A DNA stretch of 64,000 nucleotides, taken from Ophioderma brevispina (lineage: Eukaryota > Echinodermata > Ophiuroidea > Amphilepidida > Ophiodermatidae). The notes beneath the pieces are model-generated. The model did not search any database. It was not told where the DNA came from and saw nothing but the letters and a program-made list of their open reading frames with translations. Within the stretch, counting starts at the first letter, position 1; each line of letters begins with the position of its first letter. Made by a program: the position numbers and the translations under genes. The DNA is taken from contig JAMKCH010012594.1 in assembly GCA_023653785.1 (NCBI GenBank), forward strand, positions 1 to 64,000, written 5' to 3'. Positions 1 through 12,215 of this stretch are shown piece by piece.

Positions 1-120
1 ACTTGGGGTTGAGATGCAATAGGGGTTCCTTAATATGTAGATGATGTCAAAGGTCATGGACCAAGGTCAAAAGTCATCTTGAGGTCATGTTCCAGACTTC
101 CATCTTGTCGGGGGATGACA
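1..120. repeat. AGGTCA-rich dispersed repeat, copy 1
   Basis: Several spaced copies of GGTCA/AGGTCA-like hexamers occur here (for example caaaggtcatgg and cttgaggtcatg). The same kind of sequence recurs at 27530-27785, so this is probably a dispersed intronic repeat rather than a single regulatory site. Confidence 0.5.
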
Positions 121-304
121 CAAGTTTACTTGCTGTATTTTTTAAAAACACAGAATCAAAATCAAATGTCCAGGAAATAACCTTGGACAATGATTTTTAC
201 ACAAAGAGAATTAGTCTGTGCTGACATGATGACCTCCTTATATTCAAACGATTGCAAGCCATATATATATATAAAAAAACACTACCTGTTGATATCATTT
301 TCAG

Positions 305-439
305 AGACTTCAATCTGAGTTGCAGCAAAGCCAGCAAGAGAAGAGGTCCTTAGAAATCCAGTTGGAAGCCAAGAAGACTGAGAGTGATGCCATCCGACAT
401 TCAGAGAGTGCATGGAAACAGATGGAGAGTAGAATAAAG
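305..439 (+). CDS. Internal exon of a coiled-coil (centlein-like?) protein
   Basis: A 135-base exon, 45 codons, phase 0 at both ends. It is preceded by a pyrimidine-rich tract ending in ttttcag and followed by the donor gtgaga. The peptide begins RLQSELQQSQQEKRSLEIQL and is rich in Gln, Glu, Lys and Ser with leucines at heptad-like spacing, which indicates a coiled coil. It is the first recognisable exon of a plus-strand gene that enters the window from the left. The next exon (1414) joins in the same phase. Family assignment (centrosomal centlein-type protein) rests on the later exons, not on this one. Confidence 0.75.
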
Positions 440-497
440 GTGAGACAGTTATAGCCTGTTGTTTTTGTTTTAATAGACACTTCAACAAAGTTAGTAT

Positions 498-1025
498 CTA
501 TCTAACGGCCACAGCCGAGATGCTGTTCACCATGTAGCGCCAAATGTCCCTGTTTGTCATTAAGTTGGGGATGTCAGATGGATCCTGCTGGATGTCTCGA
601 GCAATCACATCAATGTAGTTAAAGGGGAGATGACCCCTGTTTTGGCACGGTAACTTCCAACATGTGACGTCTGAGACTGCTTGATCAATCGCACGATGAC
701 AGTGACTGGCAAATCGTGCACGGGGTTGGGCAATAGAAGATGAAATTGGTGGGATATCTCCATATATCTGTGCTTTGGTCTTGTGCTCACGCCAGGATAT
801 GTTTTGTACTTGCATAAGAAGCTTGGTGTAGGTGCCATCCAGTCTATCCTGTAGCTCTTTCTTGATGGTCCAGGTCTCAGATCCATATAACAGGATACTC
901 TCTACACAGGCTCTAAAGAATTTCAGCTTGGTTGAATTGGAGATTGCCATAAGCAAACATTTCCCATGCACCTCAAATCTGGTTGGGGACATAGCTGGTT
1001 TATAGCCTAACTCCCATTTAATCAT
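498..1025 (-). mobile_element. LINE (non-LTR retrotransposon) ORF2 C-terminal fragment
   Basis: An uninterrupted minus-strand reading frame of 175 codons lies in the intron after exon 305-439. It contains FFRACVESILLYGSETWTI, a Tyr-Thr-Lys-Leu-Leu block, a Trp-Arg-Glu-His block and a cysteine-less tail ending near SISAVAVR. The arrangement LLYGxETWT followed by an R-rFAxHCxR block is typical of the region just after the reverse transcriptase domain in RTE/CR1-type LINEs. The catalytic part of the polymerase is absent, so this is a 5'-truncated, dead insertion. Opposite orientation to the host gene fits a neutral intronic insertion. The exact clade is not resolved. Confidence 0.75.
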
Positions 1026-1413
1026 GCCTTGGGGTAATCTGCACAGAGGTCTACATCAGGTTTGCAAGAGAATGACCTTTGACCTAATTTCAATTTAATA
1101 AGGTCAATTTTCACAAATGGGCTCTTGTGCATAATATGTCGAGAGCCATAAAACTTGCATGATAGATGACCATCTTACAGGTCTGTATTGAGTTTGCAGG
1201 AGAGAACTTTGACCCAATTTCTAAGTTATGAGGTAAATTTTCATTTTAGACTCTTGAACATGATATCTTACGAATTGCAGATGCATGGATTGTGAAACTT
1301 GTGCAGTTGATATACAAATTTCCCTGATAGTCCACTGGAAATCCACAAAATAGAGACATTGCTTCTGGTCTAGCAGGATTTAAGATGTAAACCATTGTAT
1401 TCCCTGTTTGCAG
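1026..1413. other. Intron sequence, no feature seen
   Basis: AT-rich intronic DNA between the LINE fragment and the next exon. Two weakly similar stretches (near 1065 and 1195, both with 'tttgcagga/agagaa...tttgacc') suggest a small old duplication. No coding signal is seen. Confidence 0.5.
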
Positions 1414-1511
1414 GCCCAGTCAGCAGAAGTTGGCCGGCAAACAGCGGCCATCAAGGCGCTGAAGACCGATAATGATGCGCAAAGAGAAACCATCAAGACT
1501 CTGCAAGACAA
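1414..1511 (+). CDS. Internal exon of the coiled-coil (centlein-like?) protein
   Basis: A 98-base exon between acceptor tgtttgcag and the strong donor gtaagt. It opens in phase 0, continuing the 305-439 frame, and encodes AQSAEVGRQTAAIKALKTD followed by NDAQRETIKTLQDK. The composition is alpha-helical and charged, as expected for coiled coil. Two bases are left over (AA), so the next exon must supply one base. Exon 15982-16169 instead needs one base before it, so at least one short exon is missing between them; the candidate is 14264-14322. Confidence 0.75.
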
Positions 1512-1880
1512 GTAAGTCAAAGGAGACACGGTTGCCTACCTCTATACTCTGTTCAATCTTAAGTTAACAGTTGACATCATGATGCCTCTCTGCATTTGCA
1601 CTAGCATTTAATTGTGCCGTATTTGCATGCGTATATGCTACGAATCTAAGGACAGCACACACATTTTAACACTGCAGAACTTATAAAAATGCAGTGACGT
1701 TGCCCTCTAACTTGAGATTGAACAAAGTATAGAAAAAAGTAGCAGCAACACAAATAAAAGTTAAAGCTACATACACAACCAAATTCCTCACTTTGGAGTT
1801 GAGCATGTGGAAAGTCCTAATGTGACTACAAAGTGGTCATTATCACTCCATCTGCAGTGGATTTCATGCTGATGAACTCT

Positions 1881-2158
1881 TAGACTGGTACTCTTAAAAG
1901 AAGTCTAACTTTAGACCCAAGTTTAAACCAAGGTTAGTCCTACATGAGTGGACTTTTTTTCCTTTCAACATACTAAGAAAGTTTTTAAAAAAAATGGGTG
2001 AGAAAATTCCTCATGGATGGCCTATCCATGAGGAATTTTCTCACCCATTACGGCACACCTTCAGATTATGTTGAAAGGAAAAAAAATCCCCTCATGTAGG
2101 ACTAACCCTGTTTTAAACTTGGGTCTAAAGTTAGACTCCCTTTGAGAATACCAGTCTA
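1881..2158. mobile_element. Foldback/MITE hairpin, TA-bounded
   Basis: Two arms of about 135 bases are near-perfect reverse complements and meet at catggatggcctatccatg with almost no loop. The outer ends read tagactggtac... and ...taccagtcta. Terminal TA dinucleotides suit a Tc1/mariner-type non-autonomous element, but no coding sequence is present. It lies in the large intron after exon 1414-1511. Confidence 0.85.
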
Positions 2159-2513
2159 TTTGCTTGACCAGGCACATTGCAGGGGAGGTCCTTTGTGCCC
2201 AGCAATGGGTGTACTTGAAGTCAACCCATCAATCCACTGGGCAGATGACTCCTGTGTAAGCTGCAGTTGTTAGCTGATTAAAATAGGGGGACCCATCAGT
2301 CACTTGTCAGTCAAACGCGAGTCAGCTCTTGGAGTTCACCAAAGTTGATTACATTGAATTGTTGCCAAGTATGCACATGCCTTGTGCAGGTGATCATAAT
2401 CATCAAACTTAAGGAATTGGGTGTTGTAGTTACTAGATGAAGCTAAGAGAATCTATGACCATTGTGTTTTCTCCGAAATCATGAGCATAACAAATTTTTC
2501 ACGAACGAGGGAG

Positions 2514-2821
2514 TTAAAGGTCCATGGTAGATCACTAATAAGCATTGTCAAACATTTGGGTATAGAAAGAAAGCTCTATTTGTCTCATTTACCTGTTGAA
2601 ATCTTAGAGATAAAGGATGTTGGTTTGATGTTATGAACGAAAAATATGCCCCATTTTGGTCGTTCCAATATTAATTTTACCTATACTAAATTCCGTTTTA
2701 GCTTCCACTTACACAATGGGTTGACGTATCGCGCGACTTTACCGATGAGGTTTTGGGGGTGAAAGGCCATTCTATCAAGATGAAAAATGTATATAGACTT
2801 TAAATCGAGTCATCCTCTTAA
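2514..2821. mobile_element. TTAA-bounded MITE, family A copy 1
   Basis: Begins ttaaaggtccatgg and ends ...gtcatcctcttaa, so the ends are imperfect inverted repeats with TTAA at each border. The interior is clearly homologous to 4045-4494, sharing tatgccccattttgg, ccaatattaatt and ggggtgaaaggcc-type blocks. Non-coding. Confidence 0.6.
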
Positions 2822-4044
2822 AAACCTATTGAAACAGTATAATATTACATATACCAAAAGACAAAAAATAGAAAATAAGGGCAGTCAATTGCACCTGTGA
2901 TGGCCTAGATAGCCCTCACCCTAATTGGTAAGATCATGCTCAGATATAAAGGAAACTCTTACGGCTTGCAATAGGGTAGGTTTTGTGTTCATCATCTTAA
3001 AATAGCCATAAGGAATTTTGCAGAATGTTACCACTATATAATTTGGTAACTTCTAGGATAACGCTTGGCGAGGCATTGTCAGCCAGAAGCGATCTCTAAT
3101 AGAGGACCTAAAAGCCAAGCTGGGGCAGCTGATATGAAGGCTAGGTCTGAGGCTCAAAATACAGTAAGGAAAACAGGACACAAACCTTTAATCTTGCTAA
3201 TAAAGGAGAAATGTTTGGGTGTTCAAGGTCTCTTGGGCTATGTTGTTTGGCATGCTTCAAATGAACCAATGGGGGGGGGGGGGGGGGGAGTTGGCACAGC
3301 GGGTCTTTTGGCGACCTCGCCCACTGTGGGTCCAGGTCGAACCGTGGTCCAAACATTTCAGGTGAATTGGTTTCATCTCATACTTGGCGTTGCAGGCTTT
3401 TGCTGGGTGCTCTGGTTTCCTCCCACTTCTAAACAATGGCCTTCCATTAAAGGTAGGTGTTCCGATCGTCGTTGGGACCCCCTGTTTTACCCGGAAGTAG
3501 TATTCGATTTTGATATCAGGTGAAAAGGCCGATTTTTCTCCTGGTAGTCCCTGAAATTGAGACTTCAATCCATTGCATTCTAGATATAAACAAATAAAAA
3601 TGCCTTGAAAAGGATAAGGGCGAGTCAAGAGGAAAATCCATGGTTAAAATGTATGGGAAGGGAATAAATAAGATGACATTTGTGGGTGTTTTGCAAGTTG
3701 ACTTATGTGACGTTTTGCATACTTAGCGAGGCCATACAGAACGTAAATATTTAACACAGAGTGAATAGGGCTTCGTATCCCGCTTACATTCCGCGTTTTT
3801 AAAGGGAAAAAGATGTGACCAATCAACATACTATAGAACATAGTACACCTTATTCGGGAAAACAATCAACTCTATACTTACCCACCACACGATTGACCAC
3901 TGCAGACTCGCAGCAGGACTGGAAGGAAGCAAATTCCGGATATTTGCATTAATACGAACGGACGTAACGTAGTTGACAGGATTCGGCCACACGTACCACC
4001 GTGATCAATAACATTTTAAATATTATAAAGCCCTTCCCAAAAAG
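2822..4044. other. Intron sequence with G18 homopolymer
   Basis: No exon is supported here. A run of 18 consecutive G occurs at 3271-3288. Apparent open frames across 3065-3628 on both strands include this run and are not believable genes. Confidence 0.5.
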
Positions 4045-4494
4045 TTAAAGCTCCAAGTCAGCAAACATTGTCACCCAATGACTTCATTTTATTTTTCTTA
4101 ACATTTTAATTCTGTAGCCCAACGATTAATTTTTCAAAATGTTTTAAAAAAGGTTCATCCACGCCATTGCACTATTTCAATTCATATTAAAAAAATTAGA
4201 CCCATTAGTTACTTCATGAATCTACTGTCATTCCGTATTTTCTCCATTTACCCTGTGAAATATTAGGGCCAAAAGGATATTTGGTTTGGAGGTTATGAGC
4301 GAAAATGTGCCCCATTTTTGCAAGACCAATATTAATTGTAAAGAGTTACTCTATGGGGCTTACAAAATAAGTTTTTAGTTTCACAGCCACATGGATGGAA
4401 ATATTGGTGCGAAACGTTACAGATGGGGGTTTGGGGGGAAAGGCCGATTATCAAATCAAAACTTATATCCTTTATATCGGGCCATCCCCTTTAA
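4045..4494. mobile_element. TTAA-bounded MITE, family A copy 2
   Basis: Starts ttaaagctccaag and ends gccatcccctttaa. The right 300 bases align with the 2514-2821 copy in the same orientation. The left part carries about 150 extra bases. No coding potential. Confidence 0.55.
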
Positions 4495-5069
4495 GCATCC
4501 TAATTCAATGCAATCATTAACTGATTTTTTAAAGACCGGTTAACCAGCAATAACTGTAAAAAAAAATTACAAATAATAAAATATTCCTTGTCAACATATT
4601 TATACTAATTCAAAGTTTTCGTCAATATTTCGTTTTACGTGTTAAGCCAAGGCCATGTCTAAATTGGATTTCCTGGCCGCACTCCCCTGTTTGTTGCCTG
4701 TACGCCCTCTTAATCAGTTTTCTTTAGCGTTACCCTGTCGTGTTTTTATTGCAATCGCTCACGACGGTAACATGTGTGGACGTGATAGTTTGTATTCTAC
4801 TCCTTTTAACATTAATATCTTTTTGTAAATGGTCGTTCATGTTTTCGCTGGTGGGCCTATCTTATTGATCACAATCCATATGACGAAAATGGCCAACATT
4901 CTCAAAAATATCATAAATGTAGATTTCGGAGGATATACATGCACGCATTTGTCTGCAACATCTGCTATTGAAAAGTGGTCAAAACCCAAGCGAAATAGAG
5001 TGGGTAGCCCGTAGGCTACCATCGCCCAAAAACCGCATTTTAGTGGTTAACCACAATTAATAGCACAGT
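4495..5069. other. Intron sequence, no feature seen
   Basis: AT-rich intron DNA. Short overlapping open frames on both strands near 4829-5022 are shadows of each other with no recognisable protein. Confidence 0.5.
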
Positions 5070-8000
5070 TAGATAGGGCGTTGCACATGCATTATGCGTG
5101 TACCATCAAAACCGGCAAGTTTGTTTCCCACGGTACTTGGTGAGGTGTATGAGTTGGGAATGTACGGGGGTTTCCGTTGCATCCCCCCACAGAACGTAAA
5201 AACCAACCAACTTTTTGGATGCCTTTTGGGGTCCTCCTTAAAACACATTCAGATGTTAACAGGAAAAAAAAAGTGCGTGCTCTTGAGATATCAAGATGGC
5301 CGCCAATAGGCCGGCTAATCTACAAAAAATGGTCAAATTTAAAATAATGTCATATATCGGCCTCAAAAAATTGGATAAAAGCATACAATTAAAATCATTA
5401 AAAAAGATAGGTTTTTAGCTTGGCCCAATTCCTTTGTGTCAATTCGTGTACTAACTTTACATAAAATGCAATATGGCGTCCAACTATGGCGCCCCAAATT
5501 GAAAATGAGGAAAAAGTTCCTATATTGTCCCAAAAAATTATAAATTAACAAAAGAAACACCAAAATATTGTGTTAGGATAATCATAAACCCATGCTCTGA
5601 ATACTAGCATATTATTTTAATTCAAATACAAGATGGCGGCAAAAATTAGCCAAAAAGGCCGACAAAAATGGGAAAATTGTAACTTAAATCGTAGTTTTGC
5701 CAGCAATAATAATTTAATATGGTAAAGAAACCAAAAGATACTGATCAAGGGCCATTGTGAAGTTAAAGCAAAACATATTTGTAATGTCTCTTGCTTTAAA
5801 TCCAGATGGCGACAATATGGCCCCTGTTAAAGTTCTGTTAAATCTATGAATTGCCGTATCTGTAACATTATTCAGTTCATACCAGCAAAATTTGAAGAAA
5901 AGGGGGTAGATTAAAGTAAGGTTATATGACTTTGGTCAATTAATTCCTCATGTCTGGCATTTATGTTTTTTTTTTTTTTTTTTTAAAAGTAATTTTTGAT
6001 GGCGGACAATGGTGCCCTCTTTCAATTCACCGAGCTTTTATACTATACAAGTTGGCATTATCGATAGTATCAGTACTAATCCAAATGATGTGGTTAAAGT
6101 GTCATCAAAAGTAAAAAAATGTCTTTCCCCTGCGGCATTCATACTGACATTTTGGTTTTGTTATTAAAGCTTACAAAGAATTCAAGATGATGGTCAATAT
6201 AGCTCCATTCAACCCGTTCAAATATACAATATTGGCATAGATTTGTATTATATTTGAGTTATATATCATCCACAATGAATGGAAATAAAATATACTCGAT
6301 ACTGAAAATATGATTAAAAGGTAGACTAAAAGTATGGGATATGTCTTTGAACATTAGAAACTGCCTATTCAGGTTTTTTGTTAACATGTTACAATTATCA
6401 TCTATAAGCCAATTAGGATGCCTTCAATGATTCTTTAAACCTACAAACTGTCCTAAATTTGAACATATGTAGTATATCATCCAAAAAACTAGATAGAAGT
6501 GTAAATAAGAATGATACATATGATTCTGATCATTATAAACTCCTATCCGACATTTTAATTTGTTAAACATGCTGAAAGAATGAAAGGGGCAAGCCGTTGT
6601 GGCTGCGTCCCCAAGACCTTTTCTGCAAATTATAATAAAAACTCATATCTATAATAATATATTTATCATATCATTACACAATTATTGATGAAAGTGTATA
6701 TAAGTACAACAGATATGCCTTAACCATTAAAACTTACATGATGTCTTATTTGTTTTTTAGCAAGCTGAAAATTCAAGATGACAGCAAAATGGCTGCATTC
6801 AAATTATAAAAACCTACCAATACCATTATTGGTATATAAATTTATATCATCATGATAAAGTCGAACAAGGGATAAGTATGGCATTATTCCGACTACAAAG
6901 AAACTTCATATTTGTCATTTGTTTGTTTGTTGGCCATATTAAATTAAAATAGCAAAATATGGTCAAAGGAGTTTTAAAAATCTGTAAATTGCCATATATC
7001 TGACTATATTTGATGATATATTCATTCCAACATAATCAACAAATGGCCAATAAACGAACAACTAAAATTATTTGAAATATGTCTTTATTAAATTGAAATT
7101 GCTTTAAATAACAAAGGCAGCGAATATTAAGAAATGGTAATTAATAGTCAAAGAGCATAATATGCCATACTTTAATTTAAACTTTTTTTAAGAAAAAACC
7201 AAAAAAGAAAAATTAAAATTTCATTACAAATATATTGCAATTGGGGATGTTGTGTACGCAAATATCGGATGGCCATCTGAAATTTTTATAAACCAGATAT
7301 GAATTCCTAATGTTCAAAAAAATATTCTTTTACTTTTGATTGACACTTTACCACACTAATCATTGGAATGGGTATAACTATACAATAAACATATATGCCA
7401 ATTTGTAGGGAGGGTGGAAGCTCTTTGAAGAGGTCTCACATTGGCTTGGCCAGCTAATTTAGGCATGTTAGCAAAAAGAAATTACCAGATATGAGTATAT
7501 AGGATTATATAATGGTTCAAAACCATTATAACTCTAGCTTTACCTCTACCTCCTTTATTCATCATTTTGACAGTGCATGACTAAATATAGTACAAATGAT
7601 ATGGCACCTCATAGATTTAAAAAGCTTGGAAGGCTACATCTTGGATTTAACGGCATATAGTGATATCTACAAAATATCTTGGCATATTCACAATGGCCTT
7701 GATCAGGTCTTGTGTTTCTTACCAATAATCAATTCGTCGTCTGGCAAAACTAATTTATTTACATTTTTTTTTTTTTTCCCATTTTTGTCGCCATTTTGGA
7801 CGATTGTCCGCGCCCGCCATCTTGGATTTGAATTAGGATAACATTGCAATCGGCAGATTTTTTAATAATTTTTCATTTTGGCTGCACATATGGGACGCCA
7901 GCTTGAATTTGATGTATAGTATTACACTGTGAATTGCCACAATGAATTGACAAAGCTAAAAAGCATATATTAATGATTTCTTTATGCTTTTATCCATTTT

Positions 8001-8207
8001 TAGGCCGATATATGCTGTTTTTAAAAATTTTGGACCCATTTTGGCGGCCACTTGAATATCTCAAGAGCACTCACTTTTTATTTCACTGTGAAATCTGAAT
8101 GTGTTTAGATCCCAAAAGGTATCCAAAAAAGTTGGTTTGGTTAAGTACTGTGGGGGGTGCCCCCCTTACATGCCCAACTTTATATGTGCATTAGTGCCAG
8201 GCTCTAA
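5070..8207. mobile_element. 3.1 kb palindromic element with ~180 bp internal repeats
   Basis: The left arm (about 5150-5560) is the reverse complement of the right arm (about 7870-8185). Shared blocks include gtgctcttgagatat, catatatcggcct, ggataaaagcata and ccaacttttttggat-like sequence. The left arm also carries the motif caagatggccgcc, and variants of it recur at roughly 5287, 5465, 5626, 5803, 5993, 6180, 6768 and 6950, a period near 180 bases. Inverted copies occur at about 7815 and 8045. The element is very AT-rich and has no long open frame. It is best read as a non-autonomous foldback transposon grown by tandem repetition. The outermost boundaries are approximate. Confidence 0.75.
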
Positions 8208-10535
8208 TAGCAAGTAGAGAACACAATACACCATAAATCGGAAACAAGAACCTTTATGTGTATATTGATGTAAAGCTGTATAAAGATGTAGGATTGATAA
8301 TAAGTATTCCTCATGACACTATATGAAACACAAGGATTGTTGGGGCGCGTCAATTAAATACAGCCTATCTTTAAAAAAACAGTATACAATCAGAAAATGA
8401 CATTTTTTCATCCCAATATTCTACAAAGACCTTCAGATAAAACACATACTGCAGCAGCGGTCGTACACGATGTACGGACCAGCTGGGCAGGAAAGAACCT
8501 GCACTCTGCGGATGAGAAAAAAATATGCATCTCACGGGAGTAAGCGGCATGGATCGGTTTGCTGGAATTATGAAGAAGTTCTGCGAGGAATGAAAAACAT
8601 CTCCAAAAGTGAGTAACTTGGGGCTTGAAAAGGCCATAATTATTCAGATCTATTACACTACCAGTCCTGATGAACTCATTTCAAAATTTTGGAATGTTAT
8701 AAAGTTGCGATAGGGCTGTTGTATCCATATCATCATGCCGCAAACAGGAAAAACATTAACACCATAACATTCTGTAATTCTGAGAAGATGATTACAACCA
8801 GACATTGAACAAATGCAACATTTTTAAATGAGTTGTACATTGCCCAAAAGTGACACAAAAGTGATTTGAACTCACTGCAGTTAAGGTAGGATCATCGGAT
8901 AAAATGGTCTTACAGAAAAATTACCATAAAATCAAAACCCCTGAATCAAGTTAGTCCAAACTTGAATATGGTAAGGACTGAACTCTCCTCCACAAATTTT
9001 TGCAGTTTCAAGACTGCGTGATTTTTGATATTTCTTTAACCATTAAAAACAAACACCAATTTTATAACTCATCAATTACTTGAGAAATAAGTGAAATAGA
9101 ATGTGTAGTTTTCCACAAAATTGCCCCATTTTGGTCATTTTCTATACTGCCAAAATGAGCCCCTGTACAAAGTCTATGGGAATTTGAAAACACATTACGT
9201 GGCATATCTCTAAAATGCCTTTTTGGAAAAAATTCAAATTTGGCACACATGTTTCTTTCACCAATACCAACATTTCATGAGAATTTCAACAAGATCTGGG
9301 CACGAAGCCGTAGCCGATAATACAAAAGTTTGCCAAAAGCAAATGAGATGAAATAAACAGCATTAGAAAACATGCTTCTTAGTCTTTAAACTGATATTAG
9401 TGTAGTAATTTCTGATTTTATGTCTAAAAAGGCAATTCTCTGATTGTACCAATTTTTTTTAGACAAGCTGTAAAACCACCTCATTCCTTGTCCTCAAATG
9501 TACCAATCAAAAGTTTGGCATGGTGATAGGGGACATAGGCTGAGTATGGACTGGAAACCAAGCGCACATGAAATGCAGGTTGGACCGAGGTTCCAATCTG
9601 GGACCACAGTGGTGCGAGGTGCCAAAAGACCCAATCCGATACCAATATATTTTTTGAAGGACCATATGTAAGGAATTTTCCATATTATAATACACACTAT
9701 ACATGTAAGGAAGTCCTCTTGTTATACTTGCTATTCAGACAAGATATTTCATTAAAAAGGCATATACCCATGATAATAGTTCATACCGGTAGTAGGGGAG
9801 ATTTTCTGATTATACTGATTCCGATCTGACTGATATCGGTACCGATACTGATGTACCAATCAGATTGGTACATCCCTATGCTATATAAAATGTGTTGGGA
9901 ATTTTAAAAGCATGGGCTCTGAACAAAATATGATGCCTGTGCATACTGCACATATCACCTCATCTATATTTTGTCCAGCCGAAGTATGGAGTGATGTCAT
10001 AGCTTTCTCGCAGTGATAAACATGCACATCGCAGCAAGTCGTCTGTCAGTAATCAGGTACATGGTACACTATGTAAATAGCTGCACAAAAGTGTGGACAA
10101 CCCTTCATACTTTTGCCTGAATGAGTTTGTTATTGTGGCTTAAAATGAAGACCATCTTATTTTTAGGAGGAATCCTGAAGCAAGCTCGTATTGTCACAGA
10201 ACATCTGAGAGAAAGAAAGCATAGATAGAATCGCTTCGGAAACAGTTCGTTGTATGGACCAAGGAAGAACCTCAGTATGACAACAGTGGCTGCAAAACAC
10301 AAACACAACTCGACAAAAAGGTGTGGTTTGGTCAGTAACAAATGTGCAATCCATTCAGTGATTGAATACTGTAAATTACAGCCAGGTTTCCTCATGTAGA
10401 GCCTGCTACTGAATATCCTGGTAACCATTACTACCCGCCCAGGGCCAGTGTCTGCGGCACACCGGCACCCTATTGGGTTTTATCCCTGGCTTGAAAAGCA
10501 GAAGGGGGTTTGATGCTATCAGTCAATGCGGCGGC
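8208..10535. other. Intron sequence, no firm feature
   Basis: AT-rich DNA without supported exons or clear terminal repeats. A pyrimidine tract and acceptor near 10166 open only a short frame that stops and does not fit the host phase. Confidence 0.45.
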
Positions 10536-10545
10536 GTCGTCCAAC

Positions 10546-10870
10546 ACAATCTTGTGAACGCGATTAACATGAGACCCATAAGGGGTTATGGTGATGATTA
10601 ACTTGGTGGTGGGATCGGACTCGCCTGCCCTTCATCTGATTAAGATTAATGGGCAGTGGCATAGCTAATTAGGTACCTAATTTGCCTAATTAATGAGTTA
10701 ATTTGGGTACAATCTTGTGACGCGATAACTTAGACACATAAGGGTTAGGTGATGTAACTTTTGGTGGGTGGGGAATCTACTACCATGCCCTTCATCTGAT
10801 TCGATTATTGGCATGGCAGATGCTAATTAGTACCTAAGTTGTCATAATTTATTGGTTAATTTTGGGGTAT
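10546..10870. repeat. ~164 bp tandem repeat, two units
   Basis: The unit begins caatcttgtgaacgcgat and contains acccataagggg, gcccttcatctgatt and gctaattaggtacc. It is repeated at 10546 and 10710 with about 80-90% identity by eye. A third, weaker copy may merge into the GTTTAAGG array that follows. Confidence 0.7.
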
Positions 10871-10969
10871 TTTTGCCCAAAAAGCTGGTGAACAAACTAT
10901 CCGTGAAGATCCATAAGTCCGATTTGATGAACTTGGGTGGAGGGTGGGATTATGTACTCTTGCCGCTGA

Positions 10970-12215
10970 TTAGGTTTAAGTGGGTTTGTCCCGGGTTTAA
11001 GGGGGGTTTGTCCGGGTTTAAGGGGGCCTGGTCCGGGTTTAAGGGGCCGTTGTTGCTTTAATGCGGGTTTCCCGGGTTTAAGGGGGTTGTCCATCTATAA
11101 GGGTGGTTGTCCAGCTTTAAGGGGTTTTGGGTTTTAAGGGGATTGTTGGGTTAAGGGGATTGTTGGTTTAAGGGTTTCCGTAAAGATTGGGGATTACAAA
11201 AGAGATATGGAATAAGGGGGGGGGAGTAGAGGCGAAGGGAGTTAAAGGGGAAGAGAAGGAAAGGACGAGGGGCAAGAAGAACCGAATCTGGGAAGTGGTA
11301 ATTGGGCAAGGCGAGAAAAAATAGAAGTGACTGGGGGGTTGGACAGGAATAAAAAGATTTTGGAGGGAATGGGGATAGGGGAGAAAGGGCAGTTTTAAGG
11401 TGTGTGTTCCGGGTTTAAGGGGGGTTGCTGGGCTTAAGGGGCTTGTTGTGGTTTAAAAGGGGGTTTCCGGGTTAACACTTAACTGTGCTCAGTATCGAGA
11501 TCTCGATCATACATGTGGCAGTTATATAAAATGTTGCCCTTTGTGTCATTAGAGTGTTAAGGGTTTTGTCCCGGTTTGAGGGTTTTCCTGGTTTAAGGGG
11601 GGTGTCTGGGCTTAAGGGGCTTGTTATGGTTTAAGGTGGGTTGCAAGAGTTTAATGGGGGTTGTCCAGGTTTAAGGGGGTTGTTGGGGTTTAAGGGATTT
11701 TGGTTTCAAGGGTTTTGTGGCACATAATTTTGGTTGTTCTGGGCTTAAGGGGCTTGTTGGGGCTTAAGTGTGTTGTTGTGGTTTAAGGTGGGGTTTTCGC
11801 GTGTTTTAAGGTGGGTTGTCCGTGTTAAGGGGGGTTTTCCTGGGCTTAAGGGGGCTTGTTGTGGTTTAAGGTCGTTTGCACTAGTTTAGGGGGTTTTTTG
11901 GTTAAGGGGGTTTTTTGGGTTTAAGGGGGGTTTTGGTTTAAGGGTCTTGTGGCACATAATACACGTATGCATGCGCATACGTGCGCACAGGCACGCGCAT
12001 GCGGCGCATGCGCGTATGCGCTCATGGTGCGTTGCTTGCGCGCGTTGCACATGCGTCGTATGCATGCTTGGACATGGCGCGGACATGCGTACATTGTCTG
12101 GGTTTAAGGGGGGTGTCCTGGGCCTTAAGGGGCTTGTTGTGGTTTAAGGTGGGTTTTGCACGAGTTTAAGGGGGTTTGCGTTTAAGGGGGGTTTTGGTTT
12201 TTAAGGGGTTGTGGC
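10970..12215. repeat. GGTTTAAGGGG satellite, degenerate telomere-like
   Basis: The plus strand is dominated by tccgggtttaagggggtttg-type units of about 15-25 bases with a core GTTTAAGGGG. The core is present many dozens of times at 10980-11180, 11390-11470, 11570-11945 and 12098-12200. It differs from the animal telomere repeat TTAGGG by an extra A and T. Strand asymmetry is strong (G/T on plus, C/A on minus) and closely spaced G-runs could form quadruplexes. Purine-rich non-repeat DNA occupies 11195-11390, and a MITE splits the array at 11472-11560. Confidence 0.8.
11472..11560. mobile_element. 89 bp TTAA-bounded MITE, family B copy 1
   Basis: Starts ttaacacttaactgtgctc and ends cattagagtgttaa, giving inverted ends with TTAA at both borders. 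It interrupts the GTTTAAGGGG array. A second copy with the same acatgtggca...tatataaaat core lies at 44720-44810. TTAA borders are characteristic of piggyBac-type insertion, which is an inference from the target site only. Confidence 0.7.

Noticed and set aside
3065..3628. Open frames of 123-152 codons on both strands
   Set aside because: Both cross the G18 run, overlap each other in antisense, and show no domain or splice context.
10167..10230. Exon-like block after cttatttttag
   Set aside because: It stops quickly in the required phase and has no donor.
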